The notes beneath the pieces are model-generated. The model searched no databases and was not told the origin of the DNA. It worked only from the letters and a program-made list of their open reading frames with translations. Positions 1 to 9,028 of a stretch of DNA of 64,000 bases are shown piece by piece. This DNA comes from Nocardioides daeguensis (GTDB lineage: Bacteria; Actinomycetota; Actinomycetes; Propionibacteriales; Nocardioidaceae). The translations under genes were made by a program, and so were the position numbers. Position 1 is the stretch's first letter. Each line of letters opens with the position of its first letter. The stretch spans positions 1 through 64,000 of the forward strand of contig NZ_JAHTKU010000019.1 in the NCBI RefSeq assembly GCF_019192965.1, given 5' to 3'.

Positions 1-27
1 CGACCTCCTTGACGTCCAAGGAGGTCG
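1..27. terminator. Hairpin downstream of pepN
   Basis: An 11-bp perfect inverted repeat (CGACCTCCTTG at 1-11, CAAGGAGGTCG at 17-27) with a 5-base loop lies 14 bases past the pepN stop codon. It has no T-run on the minus strand, so it is a candidate terminator or 3'-end stabiliser. Whatever it serves on the other side is outside the window. Confidence 0.55.
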
Positions 28-41
28 CGCAGCGTTCCAGG

Positions 42-2615
42 TCAGCCTCGCGCGTCGCAGGCCTGCGCGGCGATCGCCCGGGCGACATCGGCACGGCCCT
101 CGCGGACGTAGCGGATCGCACCGGGGTTGACCGCCTCGGCGTTCGCGGCCAGCCAGGCGTCGACCGCGTCGAGCGTGGCCTGCGTGGCGACCAGGCGCGG
201 GAAGATGTGCTCCAGCGCGACCGACGCCTTGTGGCTGCCGAGACGGTCCCAGGCACCGGCGACCTCGGCGAGGTAGCGCTCGACGTACGGCGCCAGCACG
301 GCCTCCTGGCCGGCCTGCCAGAAGGCGAGGACCACGCTGCGCTGGGTCTCGTTGGGGACCGACGGGTCGAGCAGGGCCTGGGTCCACGCCCGCTCCTTGG
401 CCTCGGCGGTGCCCTGGGCGGCGCGGGCGGCGGCGGACTTCTCCTGGCCGGAGATGGTGTTGTCCTGCGCCAGCTCGGCGTCGATGCGGGCGTCGTCGGC
501 TCGGCCGACGCGGGCCAGCGCGGTGAGCAGCGCCCAGCGCAGGTCCTGGTCGACGGCGAGACCGTCGAAGGTGAGCGAGCCGTCGAGGATGGCCTCGACC
601 TCGGCGATCGCGCCCTCGCTGCTGGCCGCCGCGGCGTAGCCGCGCGCGAAGGTCAGCTGGTGGTCCGTGCCGGGCTCGGCCGCGGCGAGCAGGCCGCGCA
701 GGCCCTGCTCCCAGCGCGCCGCGAGCTCGGCACGCCGGGCCGGGTCGCTGTAGAGCGAGACCGCCTGGGCGGCGTACACGGGGATCCGGCTGACGCCCCA
801 GGCGTCGGTCTCCTGGCCGATGTTCCCGAGGACGAGCTCGACGAAGTCGGTCGCCGACAGCTCGGCGTCGCGGGTCATGTCCCAGGCGGCGCTCCAGATC
901 AGCGCACGGGCCAGTGAGTCGTCGAGGTCGGACAGACGGGCGATGGCGGTGGCCTGCGAGCGCTCGTCGAGGCGGATCTTGGCGAACGCCAGGTCCTGGT
1001 CGTTGAGCAGCAGCAGCTCGGGCTGCGCCTTGCCGACCAGCTCGGCGAGCTCGGTGCGCGCGCCGTCGACGTCGACCTCGACGTAGTCGGTGCGGACCAG
1101 CCTGCCGCTCTCCGCGGTGTTGTAGAAGCCGATGCCGACCCGGTGGCGGCGCAGCGTCGGGTGGTCGGCCGGCGCGCTCTGCAGGACGGCGAAGGACGCG
1201 AAGGTGCCGTCGGCGGCCAGCTCGAAGGCGGGGGAGAGGGTGTTGGTGCCGGCGGTCTGCAGCCACTCCTGCGCCCAGCCGGTCAGCTCGCGACCCGAGG
1301 CCTTCTCGAGGGCGGTCAGCAGGTCGGAGAACTCCGTGTTGCCGAACGCGTGGTCGTGGAAGTACTGCTTGAGCCCGGCCAGGAACGGGTCGAGACCCAC
1401 CCAGGCGACGAGCTGCTTGAGCACCGCCGCGCCCTTGGCATAGGTGATCATGTCGAAGTTGACCTCGACCGCGTGCAGGTCGACGTTGTCGGCCGCGATC
1501 GGGTGCGTCGAGGGCAGCGAGTCGGCGCGGTAGCCGGTCTGCTTGCGGGCGTTGGTGAAGCCGGTCCACGCGTCGTCGTACGACGTGGCGAGGGCCTCGG
1601 CGTGGTAGCACGCCCACTCGGCGAACGACTCGTTGAGCCACAGGTCGTCCCACCACTTCATGGTCACGAGGTCGCCGAACCACATGTGAGCCATCTCGTG
1701 CAGGATCACCGAGGCGCGGAACTCGTAGAAGGAGCGCGGCTGGCGCGAGCGCGGGAGGTACTCGTCGCGCAGCGTCACGCAGCCGGCGTTCTCCATCGCG
1801 CCCATGTTGTACTCCGGCACGTAGAGCTGGTCGTACTTGCCGAACGGGTACGGGTAGCCGAAGGCCTCCTCGAAGAACGCGAAGCCCTGCTGGGTGAGGG
1901 TGACGATCTCCTCGCGGTCGCGCTCGAGGTACTCCTTGAGCGACTGGCGGCAGTAGTGGCCGAGCGGGATGGTGCCGTGGGCCCCCTCGTAGACGTCCTG
2001 CACCTCGTAGTAGTCACCCGCGACGATCGCGGTGATGTAGGTCGACATCGGCTTGGTCGCCGGGAAGTTCCAGATCGCGACCCCGTCGGAGACCGGCGTG
2101 GGCTCGGGCGTCGCGGCGTTCGAGACGACCTTCCAGTGCGCCGGAGCGGTCACGTTGAAGGTGAACGGCGCCTTGAGGTCGGGCTGCTCGAAGGTCGTGT
2201 AGACGCGGCGGGCGTCGGGGACCTCGAACTGCGAGTAGAGGTAGACCTTGCCGTCGGCCGGGTCCACGAAGTGGTGGAGGCCCTCGCCGGTGTGGGAGTA
2301 GGCGCAGTCGGCCTTGACGACGAGCACGTTCTCGGCCTGCAGGTCGGGCAGCGAGATCCGGCTGTCGACGTACGCCGTGGCGGGGTCGAGCGGAACGCCG
2401 TTGAGGGTGATCTCGTGGATGGTCGCGTCGACCAGGTCGGCGAAGGTGGCCGAGCCGGGCTGGCGACAGGAGAAGGTCAGGGTGGTGGTGGACCCGAAGG
2501 TCTCCACGCCCTCCTCCGTCGCGCCGGAGAGGTCGAGGTCGATCACGTAGGACGTCACGTCGACGAGGGCGGCGCGGGTAGCCGCCTCGTCGCGGGTGAG
2601 GTTGGTGCCGGGCAT
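42..2615 (-). CDS. pepN: Aminopeptidase N, M1 family zinc metallopeptidase
   Basis: A cytosolic M1 metallo-aminopeptidase that removes N-terminal residues from peptides. At 857 aa it has the usual length for actinobacterial PepN. The exopeptidase motif GAMEN lies near residues 271-275, the zinc site HEMAH near 306-310, and the third zinc ligand in NESFAE near 329. The C-terminal ERAP1-like helical region is present. Two in-frame ATGs are possible (2624 and 2615). The second is preferred because AAGGA sits 8 bases before it. A consensus promoter lies at 2672-2700 and a hairpin follows the stop. It is single and divergent from the secreted CHAP gene. Confidence 0.95.
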   Translation of the reverse strand: MPGTNLTRDEAATRAALVDVTSYVIDLDLSGATEEGVETFGSTTTLTFSCRQPGSATFADLVDATIHEITLNGVPLDPATAYVDSRISLPDLQAENVLVVKADCAYSHTGEGLHHFVDPADGKVYLYSQFEVPDARRVYTTFEQPDLKAPFTFNVTAPAHWKVVSNAATPEPTPVSDGVAIWNFPATKPMSTYITAIVAGDYYEVQDVYEGAHGTIPLGHYCRQSLKEYLERDREEIVTLTQQGFAFFEEAFGYPYPFGKYDQLYVPEYNMGAMENAGCVTLRDEYLPRSRQPRSFYEFRASVILHEMAHMWFGDLVTMKWWDDLWLNESFAEWACYHAEALATSYDDAWTGFTNARKQTGYRADSLPSTHPIAADNVDLHAVEVNFDMITYAKGAAVLKQLVAWVGLDPFLAGLKQYFHDHAFGNTEFSDLLTALEKASGRELTGWAQEWLQTAGTNTLSPAFELAADGTFASFAVLQSAPADHPTLRRHRVGIGFYNTAESGRLVRTDYVEVDVDGARTELAELVGKAQPELLLLNDQDLAFAKIRLDERSQATAIARLSDLDDSLARALIWSAAWDMTRDAELSATDFVELVLGNIGQETDAWGVSRIPVYAAQAVSLYSDPARRAELAARWEQGLRGLLAAAEPGTDHQLTFARGYAAAASSEGAIAEVEAILDGSLTFDGLAVDQDLRWALLTALARVGRADDARIDAELAQDNTISGQEKSAAARAAQGTAEAKERAWTQALLDPSVPNETQRSVVLAFWQAGQEAVLAPYVERYLAEVAGAWDRLGSHKASVALEHIFPRLVATQATLDAVDAWLAANAEAVNPGAIRYVREGRADVARAIAAQACDARG

Positions 2616-2671
2616 GGCAGCCATCCTTGCATCCGCTCGAAGTTGTCGGACAATCGGAGCGCGGGGCGCGA

Positions 2672-2700
2672 ACTACAACGCTGCAATTCCCTCATGTCAA
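2672..2700 (-). promoter_or_regulatory. Sigma-70-type promoter of pepN
   Basis: Read on the minus strand, TTGACA (2700-2695), a 17-base spacer and TGTAGT (2677-2672) form a near-consensus vegetative promoter, unusual in such GC-rich DNA. Transcription would start about 50 bases before the chosen pepN start. The -10 and spacer resemble a stretch at 33301-33318. Confidence 0.6.
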
Positions 2701-2777
2701 CGCGACACGCCAGTGAAGGGAGGGATTTTCGGGGTTTTTGTTGCGTTCTGGGGCCGTTGTGCCCGATGGTGTTCGGC

Positions 2778-4193
2778 ATGCGCACACCAGGCCGGGCCGC
2801 GCGCTGGGGGTCCACCACTGCCGCCAGTGCGATGCTGGCGTCCTACCTCGTCCTCGCCGGGCCCGCGTCCGCCCCGATGCTGGAGCCCTTCTTGCCATCG
2901 GCAGGGACCACGTATCTCTGCAGCGGTTATGCCGCCTGTGTCGCGGCCGGCTACTCCGACGCGGGGTACGGCGCCGCGAACGGCGCCATGTACTGGCGGA
3001 TGTACTCCGGCCACAACTGCACCAACTACGCGGCGTACCGGATGATCCGCGCCGGGATGCCCAACGTGCGGCCGTGGACCGGCGACGGCAACGCCAGCGA
3101 GTGGGGCAAGTTCATGGCCTCCATCACCGACCAGACGCCGAACGCCGGCGCCATCGCCTGGTGGGGCAAGTACTCCAACGGCGCCGGGTCCGCGGGCCAT
3201 GTCGCCTACGTCGAGCGCGTGGTGTCCGCCGACGAGATCGTCGTGTCCGAGGACTCGTGGGGCGGAACCTTCCACTGGCGCTCGATCACCCGGGCCAGCG
3301 GGCGCTGGCCCACCGGGTTCATCCACTTCGTCGACCGGCCCGCACCGACCCCGACGCCGACACCGACGCCGACCCCGACCGAGAAGGTCTTCGCCCAGAC
3401 CGCGAACCCGGTCGTCGCCGCGCCGCTGGTCGTGAACACCACGGTCACCGCCACCGCGGGTGGCTGGTCGCCGACGCCGGCCGAGAACCGGTGGCGTTGG
3501 TTCGCCGACGGGGTGCGGATCGGGGACATCGTCACCCCCGACCTCGCGCTGACCCCCGACCTGGTCGGCAAGACGCTCAGCATGCGCGTGGTTGCGAAGT
3601 CGGACGGCTACACCACCTACGTCTCACCGTTCTACGAGCTCGGTCCGGTCCTCGCCGGGATGGTCCACGCGACGGCACCGGCCACGCTGAGCGGTACGCC
3701 GGCCCTCGGCCAGGTGCTGACCGCGACGCTGGGGACCTACGACCAGCCCGACGCGGTGCCGGCGTACCAGTGGCTGCGCGACGGCGTCGCGATCCCCGGG
3801 GCCACGGCGGCGACCTACCAGCTCGCGGCGGACGACGTCGGCACGAGCGTCAGCGTGCAGGTGAGCGGCACCAAGGCGCAGTTCGCGCCGGCCGTCGAGA
3901 CGCTCACCGCGCAGGCCGCGGTGACCAGCCCGGCCCTCGTCACCCTGAAGACGAGATCGGCACCCGGCCGCGCGATCGTGCGCGTGCGCGTGACCGCAGT
4001 GGGGAAGCTGCCGGTCACGGGCAAGGTGCTGGTGCGGATCGGGAGCTGGCAGCGCGAGGTGAGGCTGAGCGACGGCATCGCGAAGGTCACGGTGCCGATG
4101 GCCCGCGGGACGAGGAAGGTGCGGGTCCGCTATCTGGGCTCGGCCGTCGTACCGGCGGCGCCGAAGGTGGTCGGCCGCGTGGACGTGCGCTGA
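2778..4193 (+). CDS. Secreted CHAP-domain amidase with Ig-like repeats
   Basis: A probable secreted cell-wall hydrolase of 471 aa. An N-terminal hydrophobic signal (about residues 10-30) is followed by a CHAP domain with the catalytic cysteine in HNCTNYAAY (about C81) and histidine in GHVAYVE (about H141). A Pro-Thr repeat linker (about 190-205) leads to two beta-rich repeats of the kind with W-x(F/L)-x-DG near 240 and 335, then a basic C-terminal domain. The CHAP fold cleaves peptidoglycan stem peptides or the amide bond; the exact bond is not readable. An ATG 12 bases upstream (2766) is an alternative start. The gene is divergent from pepN. Confidence 0.8.
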   Translation: MRTPGRAARWGSTTAASAMLASYLVLAGPASAPMLEPFLPSAGTTYLCSGYAACVAAGYSDAGYGAANGAMYWRMYSGHNCTNYAAYRMIRAGMPNVRPWTGDGNASEWGKFMASITDQTPNAGAIAWWGKYSNGAGSAGHVAYVERVVSADEIVVSEDSWGGTFHWRSITRASGRWPTGFIHFVDRPAPTPTPTPTPTPTEKVFAQTANPVVAAPLVVNTTVTATAGGWSPTPAENRWRWFADGVRIGDIVTPDLALTPDLVGKTLSMRVVAKSDGYTTYVSPFYELGPVLAGMVHATAPATLSGTPALGQVLTATLGTYDQPDAVPAYQWLRDGVAIPGATAATYQLAADDVGTSVSVQVSGTKAQFAPAVETLTAQAAVTSPALVTLKTRSAPGRAIVRVRVTAVGKLPVTGKVLVRIGSWQREVRLSDGIAKVTVPMARGTRKVRVRYLGSAVVPAAPKVVGRVDVR

Positions 4194-4243
4194 TCGGCAC
4201 GCCGATCGGGAATGCCGGCGACGCCGGGGTGGTTTGGCGAAGC

Positions 4244-4879
4244 ATGGCCGGAAAATCCACCCCCCACGTCGCCGACTTCTGGTTCGACCCGCTGTGCCCG
4301 TTCGCCTGGATCTCCTCGCGATGGCTCCTGGAGGCGAGCCTGGTGCGGGACTTCGAGATCCGCTGGCACGTCATGAGCCTCGCCTACCTCAACAAGGACA
4401 GGGACATCCCCGACGCCTACCGGGAGATGCTCGCCCCGGCATGGGGACCGGTGCGGGTGCTCGTCGCCGCTCAGGAGCAGTACGGCGACAAGGTGCTCCG
4501 CCCCCTCTATGACGCCTTCGGGCAGCGGATCCACCTCGACGGCCGCAAGCTGCACGAGCAGCCCGACGGTGGCCTCGCGCTCATCGCCGAGGTGCTGGAG
4601 GAGGTCGGCCTCGACTCCGCCCTCCTCGACGCGGCCACCGACGCGTCGTACGACGACCGGGTGGCGGCGTCCCACCACGAGGGCATGGACGCGGTGGGCG
4701 ACGACGTCGGCACCCCCACCATCCACATCGACGGCGCCGCCTTCTTCGGCCCGGTGCTCTCGAAGATCCCGCGCGGCGAGGACGCCGGGAAGCTGTGGGA
4801 CGGCTGCGTGGCCGTCGCGTCCTTCCCGTACTTCTACGAGCTCAAGCGGACCCGCACGGGGGAGCTCGACTTCTCCTGA
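4244..4879 (+). CDS. DsbA-family (Rv2466c-like) thioredoxin-fold protein with CxxA site
   Basis: A 211-aa cytosolic DsbA-like protein with no signal peptide. The opening ADFWFDPLCPFAW and the later GTPTIH cis-proline segment match the mycothiol-dependent nitroreductase family (Rv2466c), which use a CPWC redox centre. Here the first cysteine (C18) is kept but the resolving position is alanine, giving CPFA, so only a monothiol mechanism with mycothiol is possible. The start ATG is supported by the conserved N-terminus. It is followed at once by a double-hairpin repeat. The family call is firm; the reaction is inferred. Confidence 0.8.
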   Translation: MAGKSTPHVADFWFDPLCPFAWISSRWLLEASLVRDFEIRWHVMSLAYLNKDRDIPDAYREMLAPAWGPVRVLVAAQEQYGDKVLRPLYDAFGQRIHLDGRKLHEQPDGGLALIAEVLEEVGLDSALLDAATDASYDDRVAASHHEGMDAVGDDVGTPTIHIDGAAFFGPVLSKIPRGEDAGKLWDGCVAVASFPYFYELKRTRTGELDFS

Positions 4880-4880
4880 G

Positions 4881-4957
4881 GGCGGCTGCATGGATCCCCG
4901 GATGTCCGGGGATCCATGCGCTGGTCAGGGGTTGCAACCCCTGACCAGCGTATGAAC
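4881..4957. repeat. Double-palindrome repeat, copy A (REP/BIME-like)
   Basis: Two consecutive palindromes begin one base after the stop codon of the DsbA-like gene. The first has 15-bp arms (4888-4902 and 4905-4919) with a 2-base centre. The second is a perfect 32-bp palindrome (4919-4950). The whole 77-bp unit recurs in inverse orientation at 19264-19340. In both places it directly follows the stop codon of a gene in the same sense, so it may act as a terminator or 3'-end structure. Confidence 0.85.
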
Positions 4958-5066
4958 TGCCTCGCCGGTGGTGCTCGTGGGGCAGGAGGTACGACGGGCC
5001 GCGGATGTGCGACACGCCCGTCGGCCGCCTTCCGGCGCCTGGGTCGATGGCGCATGCTCGGGAGGC

Positions 5067-6242
5067 ATGAGCCTCTCGGACCCGTACCTGCGCCGCCGCG
5101 ACCTCGCCTCGCTCGGAGCCGCGGTGGCGGTGCTGCCGCTGGTCGCGATCACCTCGGGCCCGGCCGCGGCGGTCCCGGCGGGGGCGGACGGCCGCCTGCG
5201 GCTGCGACCTGACGAGGGCGGACCGGGGCGGGCGCTCGACGTCGCCCTGACTCCGGACCCGCAGGTCGCGGCCCGGGGCGCGACGCTGCGCACCGCCGAG
5301 CAGCGCACCGACCGGTTCGCGCTGCTTGGCGTGACCTGGGCCGCCGGCGCCGGCCAGGTCCGGGTCCGGGTCCGCGGCGTCCGTGGCACCTGGGGCCCGT
5401 GGCGAGACGTCCCGCCACTGCGTGACCTGCCGGACCGCGGCACTGGTGAGGCCCGGCGTACCCGTGGGGGCACCGAACCCCTCTGGGTGGGCGACAGCGA
5501 CGGCGTCCAGGTCGAGGTGACCGGAGTCGTCGAGCGTCCGGTGCTGACCCTGGTCGACCCCGGCGACCACCCGGGCGACGCCGCCGCGGACCGTTCCGCG
5601 GACGACCTCGCGGAGCGGCCGGGGCACCGCTCGCTGCGCCCGAGGATCCGCAGCCGCCGCGCCTGGCACGCCAACCCGCGCCTGGCCACCGGTAGGCCGA
5701 AGCGGGTCAAGAGTGTCGAGCAGGTCCACGTGCACCACACGGCGACCGGCAACGACTACCGCAGGCGCGAGGTCCCGAGGATCCTGCGGGCGATCTACCG
5801 CTACCACACCAAGACGCTGGGTTGGTCCGACGTCGGCTACAACTTCTTCGTCGACCGGTTCGGCCGGATCTGGGCCGGCCGACGCGGCGCCGACAGCGGC
5901 CGCGACACCCGCGGGGCCCACACCCTCGGGTTCAACCACACGTCGGTCGGGATCGCCGTGCTCGGCAGCTACCAGGAGGTCGCGCCCGCGCCGGAGGTGC
6001 TCTCCGCCGTCGCGAAGATCGCCGCCTGGAAGCTGAAGAGCTACCACCGCGACCCGCTGGCGACCACGCTCGTGCTCTCGCACGGCAGCGACCTCTACCC
6101 GAAGGGCACCTGGGTCACGCTGCCGGTCATCGACGGCCACCGTGACACCAACGACACCGAGTGCCCCGGCCAGCTCCTGTACGACGCGCTCCCCGGCATC
6201 CGGCTGCGGACCGCCCGCAGGATCGAGAAGTCCCGCCGCTGA
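5067..6242 (+). CDS. Secreted N-acetylmuramoyl-L-alanine amidase (PGRP/Amidase_2)
   Basis: A peptidoglycan amidase of 391 aa. The N-terminus has a twin-arginine-like signal (RRRDLASLG at 9-17, then a hydrophobic stretch to an AAA site), so Tat export is likely. A beta-rich spacer (about 60-190) precedes the PGRP domain, with zinc-ligand histidine in VHHTAT (about 222), [13 protein letters not shown], and GHRD...ECPG (about H358 and C366). These residues mark an active zinc amidase rather than a binding-only PGRP. GGGAGG stands 6 bases before the ATG. An upstream in-frame ATG at 4968 would remove the signal from the N-terminus and is rejected. Confidence 0.88.
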   Translation: MSLSDPYLRRRDLASLGAAVAVLPLVAITSGPAAAVPAGADGRLRLRPDEGGPGRALDVALTPDPQVAARGATLRTAEQRTDRFALLGVTWAAGAGQVRVRVRGVRGTWGPWRDVPPLRDLPDRGTGEARRTRGGTEPLWVGDSDGVQVEVTGVVERPVLTLVDPGDHPGDAAADRSADDLAERPGHRSLRPRIRSRRAWHANPRLATGRPKRVKSVEQVHVHHTATGNDYRRREVPRILRAIYRYHTKTLGWSDVGYNFFVDRFGRIWAGRRGADSGRDTRGAHTLGFNHTSVGIAVLGSYQEVAPAPEVLSAVAKIAAWKLKSYHRDPLATTLVLSHGSDLYPKGTWVTLPVIDGHRDTNDTECPGQLLYDALPGIRLRTARRIEKSRR

Positions 6243-6264
6243 CGACCGGGGGAGGCCGCGACCC

Positions 6265-6270
6265 TAGGAT
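6265..6270 (+). promoter_or_regulatory. -10 box for leaderless metG mRNA
   Basis: TAGGAT ends 7 bases before the metG ATG, so transcription should begin at or next to the start codon. No Shine-Dalgarno is present. Confidence 0.55.
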
Positions 6271-6277
6271 TCGGTCC

Positions 6278-8068
6278 ATGACGCACGTCCTCTCCGCTGT
6301 CGCCTGGCCCTACGCGAACGGCCCCCGCCACATCGGCCACGTGGCCGGCTTCGGTGTGCCCTCCGACGTCTTCAGCCGGTACCAGCGGATGGCGGGCAGC
6401 GACGTCCTCATGGTCTCCGGCTCCGACGAGCACGGCACCCCGATCCTCATCGCCGCCGACGAGGCCGGGCTGACCCCGCAGGAGCTGGCCGACAAGAACC
6501 ACCGGCTCATCGTCGAGGACCTGGTCGGGCTCGGCATCAGCTACGACCTCTACACGCGCACGACCACGCGCAACCACCACGCCGTGGTCCAGGAGATGTT
6601 CCTGGGCGTCTACGAGAACGGCTACTTCGTCGAGCAGACGACGTACGGCGCCATCTCGCCCTCGACCGGCCGCACCCTGCCCGACCGCTACATCGAGGGC
6701 ACCTGCCCGATCTGCGGGTACGACGGCGCGCGGGGAGACCAGTGCGACAACTGCGGCAACCAGCTCGACCCGCACGACCTGGTCAACCCGCGCTCGAAGA
6801 TCAACGGCGAGACGCCGGAGTTCATCGAGACCCAGCACTTCTTCCTCGACCTGCCCGCGCTGGCCGACGCGCTGCAGGCGTGGCTCGACGAGCGCGAGGC
6901 GACCGGCCTGTGGCGGCCCAACGTCATCCGGTTCTCCAAGAACATCCTCAAGGAGATCCGCCCACGGGCGATGACGCGCGACATCGACTGGGGCATCGCG
7001 ATCCCGCTCGAGGGCTGGCAGGACAACCCGACCAAGAAGCTCTACGTCTGGTTCGACGCCGTCATCGGCTACCTCTCCGCCTCGATCGAGTGGGCCCGCC
7101 GCAGCGGCGACCCCGACGCGTGGCGCGCCTGGTGGAACGACCCGGAGGCGCTGTCCTACTACTTCATGGGCAAGGACAACATCACCTTCCACTCCCAGAT
7201 CTGGCCCGCCGAGCTGCTCGCGTACGCCGGCAAGGGCGCCCAGGGCGGTCAGCCGCGGACGTACGGCGAGCTCAACCTGCCGACCGAGGTGGTCTCCAGC
7301 GAGTTCCTCACGATGGAGGGCAAGAAGTTCTCCTCGTCGAAGAAGGTCGTCATCTACGTCCGCGACCTGCTGGCGCGCTACCAGCCCGACGCGTTCCGCT
7401 ACTTCGTCGCCGCTGCCGGCCCGGAGAGCCAGGACTCGGACTTCACCTGGGCCGAGTTCGTGCGCCGTACCAACGACGAGCTCGTCGCCGGCTGGGGCAA
7501 CCTGGTCAACCGCACGGCCAACCTGATCGCGAAGAACTTCGGCGAGATCCCGGCTGCCGGTCCGCTGGCCGCCGAGGACGAGGCGGTGCTCGCCACGGTC
7601 GCGGAGGCCTTCGGCACCGTCGGCGACCTGATCGGCCGGCACCGGCAGAAGCAGGCGATCGGCGAGGCGATGCGTGCGGTGGCCGACGTCAACAAGTACG
7701 TCTCCGACTCCGAGCCGTGGAAGATCAAGGACGACCCGGAGCGGCTCGCGACGATCCTGCACGTGATGGCGCAGTGCGTCGCCGACCTCAACCTGGTGCT
7801 CAGCCCGTTCCTGCCGTTCTCGGCCAACGAGGTCGACAAGGCGCTGGGCGGCACCGGCGCGGTCGCCCCGATGCCGGTCATCGAGGACGTCACCGACCTC
7901 GACGACGCCGAGCGCAGCTACCCGATCATCACCGGCGACTACACCGGCTTCCCGTCCTGGGGCCGGCAGCCGATCGAGGTCGGCCGCGCGGTCGCCAAGC
8001 CGACCCCGGTCTTCGTCAAGCTCGACCCGACGGTGATCGAGGAGGAGCTGGCCCGGCTCGACGGCTGA
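6278..8068 (+). CDS. metG: Methionyl-tRNA synthetase
   Basis: A 596-aa class I aminoacyl-tRNA synthetase that charges tRNA-Met. The HIGH signature is at 18-21. A four-cysteine zinc knuckle (CPIC...CDNC, about 143-159) lies in the connective-peptide insertion. KFSSS, the KMSKS loop, is near 351-355. The anticodon-binding helical domain follows. The short form lacks the C-terminal EMAP-like tRNA-binding domain, as in many Actinobacteria. The start is set by the -10 box TAGGAT 7 bases upstream, implying a leaderless transcript. Confidence 0.97.
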   Translation: MTHVLSAVAWPYANGPRHIGHVAGFGVPSDVFSRYQRMAGSDVLMVSGSDEHGTPILIAADEAGLTPQELADKNHRLIVEDLVGLGISYDLYTRTTTRNHHAVVQEMFLGVYENGYFVEQTTYGAISPSTGRTLPDRYIEGTCPICGYDGARGDQCDNCGNQLDPHDLVNPRSKINGETPEFIETQHFFLDLPALADALQAWLDEREATGLWRPNVIRFSKNILKEIRPRAMTRDIDWGIAIPLEGWQDNPTKKLYVWFDAVIGYLSASIEWARRSGDPDAWRAWWNDPEALSYYFMGKDNITFHSQIWPAELLAYAGKGAQGGQPRTYGELNLPTEVVSSEFLTMEGKKFSSSKKVVIYVRDLLARYQPDAFRYFVAAAGPESQDSDFTWAEFVRRTNDELVAGWGNLVNRTANLIAKNFGEIPAAGPLAAEDEAVLATVAEAFGTVGDLIGRHRQKQAIGEAMRAVADVNKYVSDSEPWKIKDDPERLATILHVMAQCVADLNLVLSPFLPFSANEVDKALGGTGAVAPMPVIEDVTDLDDAERSYPIITGDYTGFPSWGRQPIEVGRAVAKPTPVFVKLDPTVIEEELARLDG

Positions 8069-8116
8069 TCCCGAAATCCGGTTGAGACGCCGGCCCCGGC
8101 CGACCACGATCCCTCC

Positions 8117-9010
8117 ATGGGCGAGCACGGGTACGACGTCTGGTTCACCGAGGACGCGGGGGAGTTCCTCGCCCGGGTGGGTGCGCACCTCGAGCGGGAC
8201 CCGGTGACCGGCACGGTCGTCACCACCATCGCCCAGCGGATCCGAGACTTCGGCCGTGGCGCCCTGCCGCACTGTTGGTTCGCGGTGGTCGCCGGGCCCG
8301 ACGGCGCGATCGTGGGGCTCGCGATGCGGACCGCGCCGTTCCCGCCGTACCCGGTCTACCTGCTCGCGATGCCCGACGACGCGGCGAGCGCGCTGGCCGC
8401 AGCCGTGCTCGAGCGCGGGGAGGACGTCGGCGGCGCCACCGGACTGCGGCCGGCCGCCGACGTGTTCGCGGCCACGATCGCGGCGGCGACCGGGCGCCGC
8501 GTCACGAACGGGCTGCACCACCGGCTGTTCGAGCTCGGCACCCTCGTCGAGCCGCCTGCGCGGCCCGGCCGGCTGCGCCCGGTCCGCGCGGACGAGGCCG
8601 AGCAGGCCTTGGCGTGGGTCCAGCAGTTCTTCGTCGACGCTGACGAGCAGGCCGGTCGCCCGGCCGGGCACGACGGCGAGGCCGCGGCGTTCGGGATCGA
8701 GGACGTGCGCCGCAAGCTGGTCGAGGAGGTCCTCTGGTTCTGGGAGGACGGCGAGGGTCGGGTGGTCCACCTGATCGGCGCCAACCCGCCGGCGTACGGC
8801 GTCAGCCGGATCGGCCCGGTCTACACGCCGAAGGCGGAGCGCGGCCGCGGTTGGGCGGGCGCGGCGGTGGCCGAGGTGTCGCGCCTGCTCCGCGGGCGCG
8901 GGGACCGGGTCACCCTGTTCACCGACCAGGCCAACCCGACGTCGAACGCGCTCTACCAGGCGCTCGGCTACGAGGCGGTGGCCGACACCGTGCGGATCGA
9001 CATCGGCTGA
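8117..9010 (+). CDS. GNAT-family N-acetyltransferase
   Basis: A 297-aa protein whose C-terminal half has the GNAT acetyl-CoA loop (YTPKAERGRGWAGAAV, about 236-251) and the NPTSNALYQALGYE segment that closes the fold. The N-terminal half is a diverged GNAT-like region, as in FR47-type acetyltransferases. The acceptor substrate cannot be read. There is no Shine-Dalgarno; a weak CACGAT box ends 6 bases before the ATG. It stands between metG and an esterase in the same direction, 106 and 18 bases away, probably with separate starts. Confidence 0.8.
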   Translation: MGEHGYDVWFTEDAGEFLARVGAHLERDPVTGTVVTTIAQRIRDFGRGALPHCWFAVVAGPDGAIVGLAMRTAPFPPYPVYLLAMPDDAASALAAAVLERGEDVGGATGLRPAADVFAATIAAATGRRVTNGLHHRLFELGTLVEPPARPGRLRPVRADEAEQALAWVQQFFVDADEQAGRPAGHDGEAAAFGIEDVRRKLVEEVLWFWEDGEGRVVHLIGANPPAYGVSRIGPVYTPKAERGRGWAGAAVAEVSRLLRGRGDRVTLFTDQANPTSNALYQALGYEAVADTVRIDIG

Positions 9011-9016
9011 GGACCC

Positions 9017-9022
9017 TAGGGT
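9017..9022 (+). promoter_or_regulatory. -10 box for leaderless esterase mRNA
   Basis: TAGGGT followed by 6 bases and the ATG at 9029. It lies in the 18-base gap after the acetyltransferase gene. Confidence 0.5.
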
Positions 9023-9028
9023 GCGGGC

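Noticed and set aside
2616-2777. c-di-AMP (ydaO-type) riboswitch before the CHAP hydrolase
   Set aside because: Such riboswitches precede cell-wall hydrolases in Actinobacteria, but I could not align the conserved pairing elements here; most of the gap is taken up by the pepN promoter.
3340-3390. Pro-Thr codon repeat as an assembly artefact
   Set aside because: Synonymous codons vary along the run and PT linkers are common between domains of secreted proteins.
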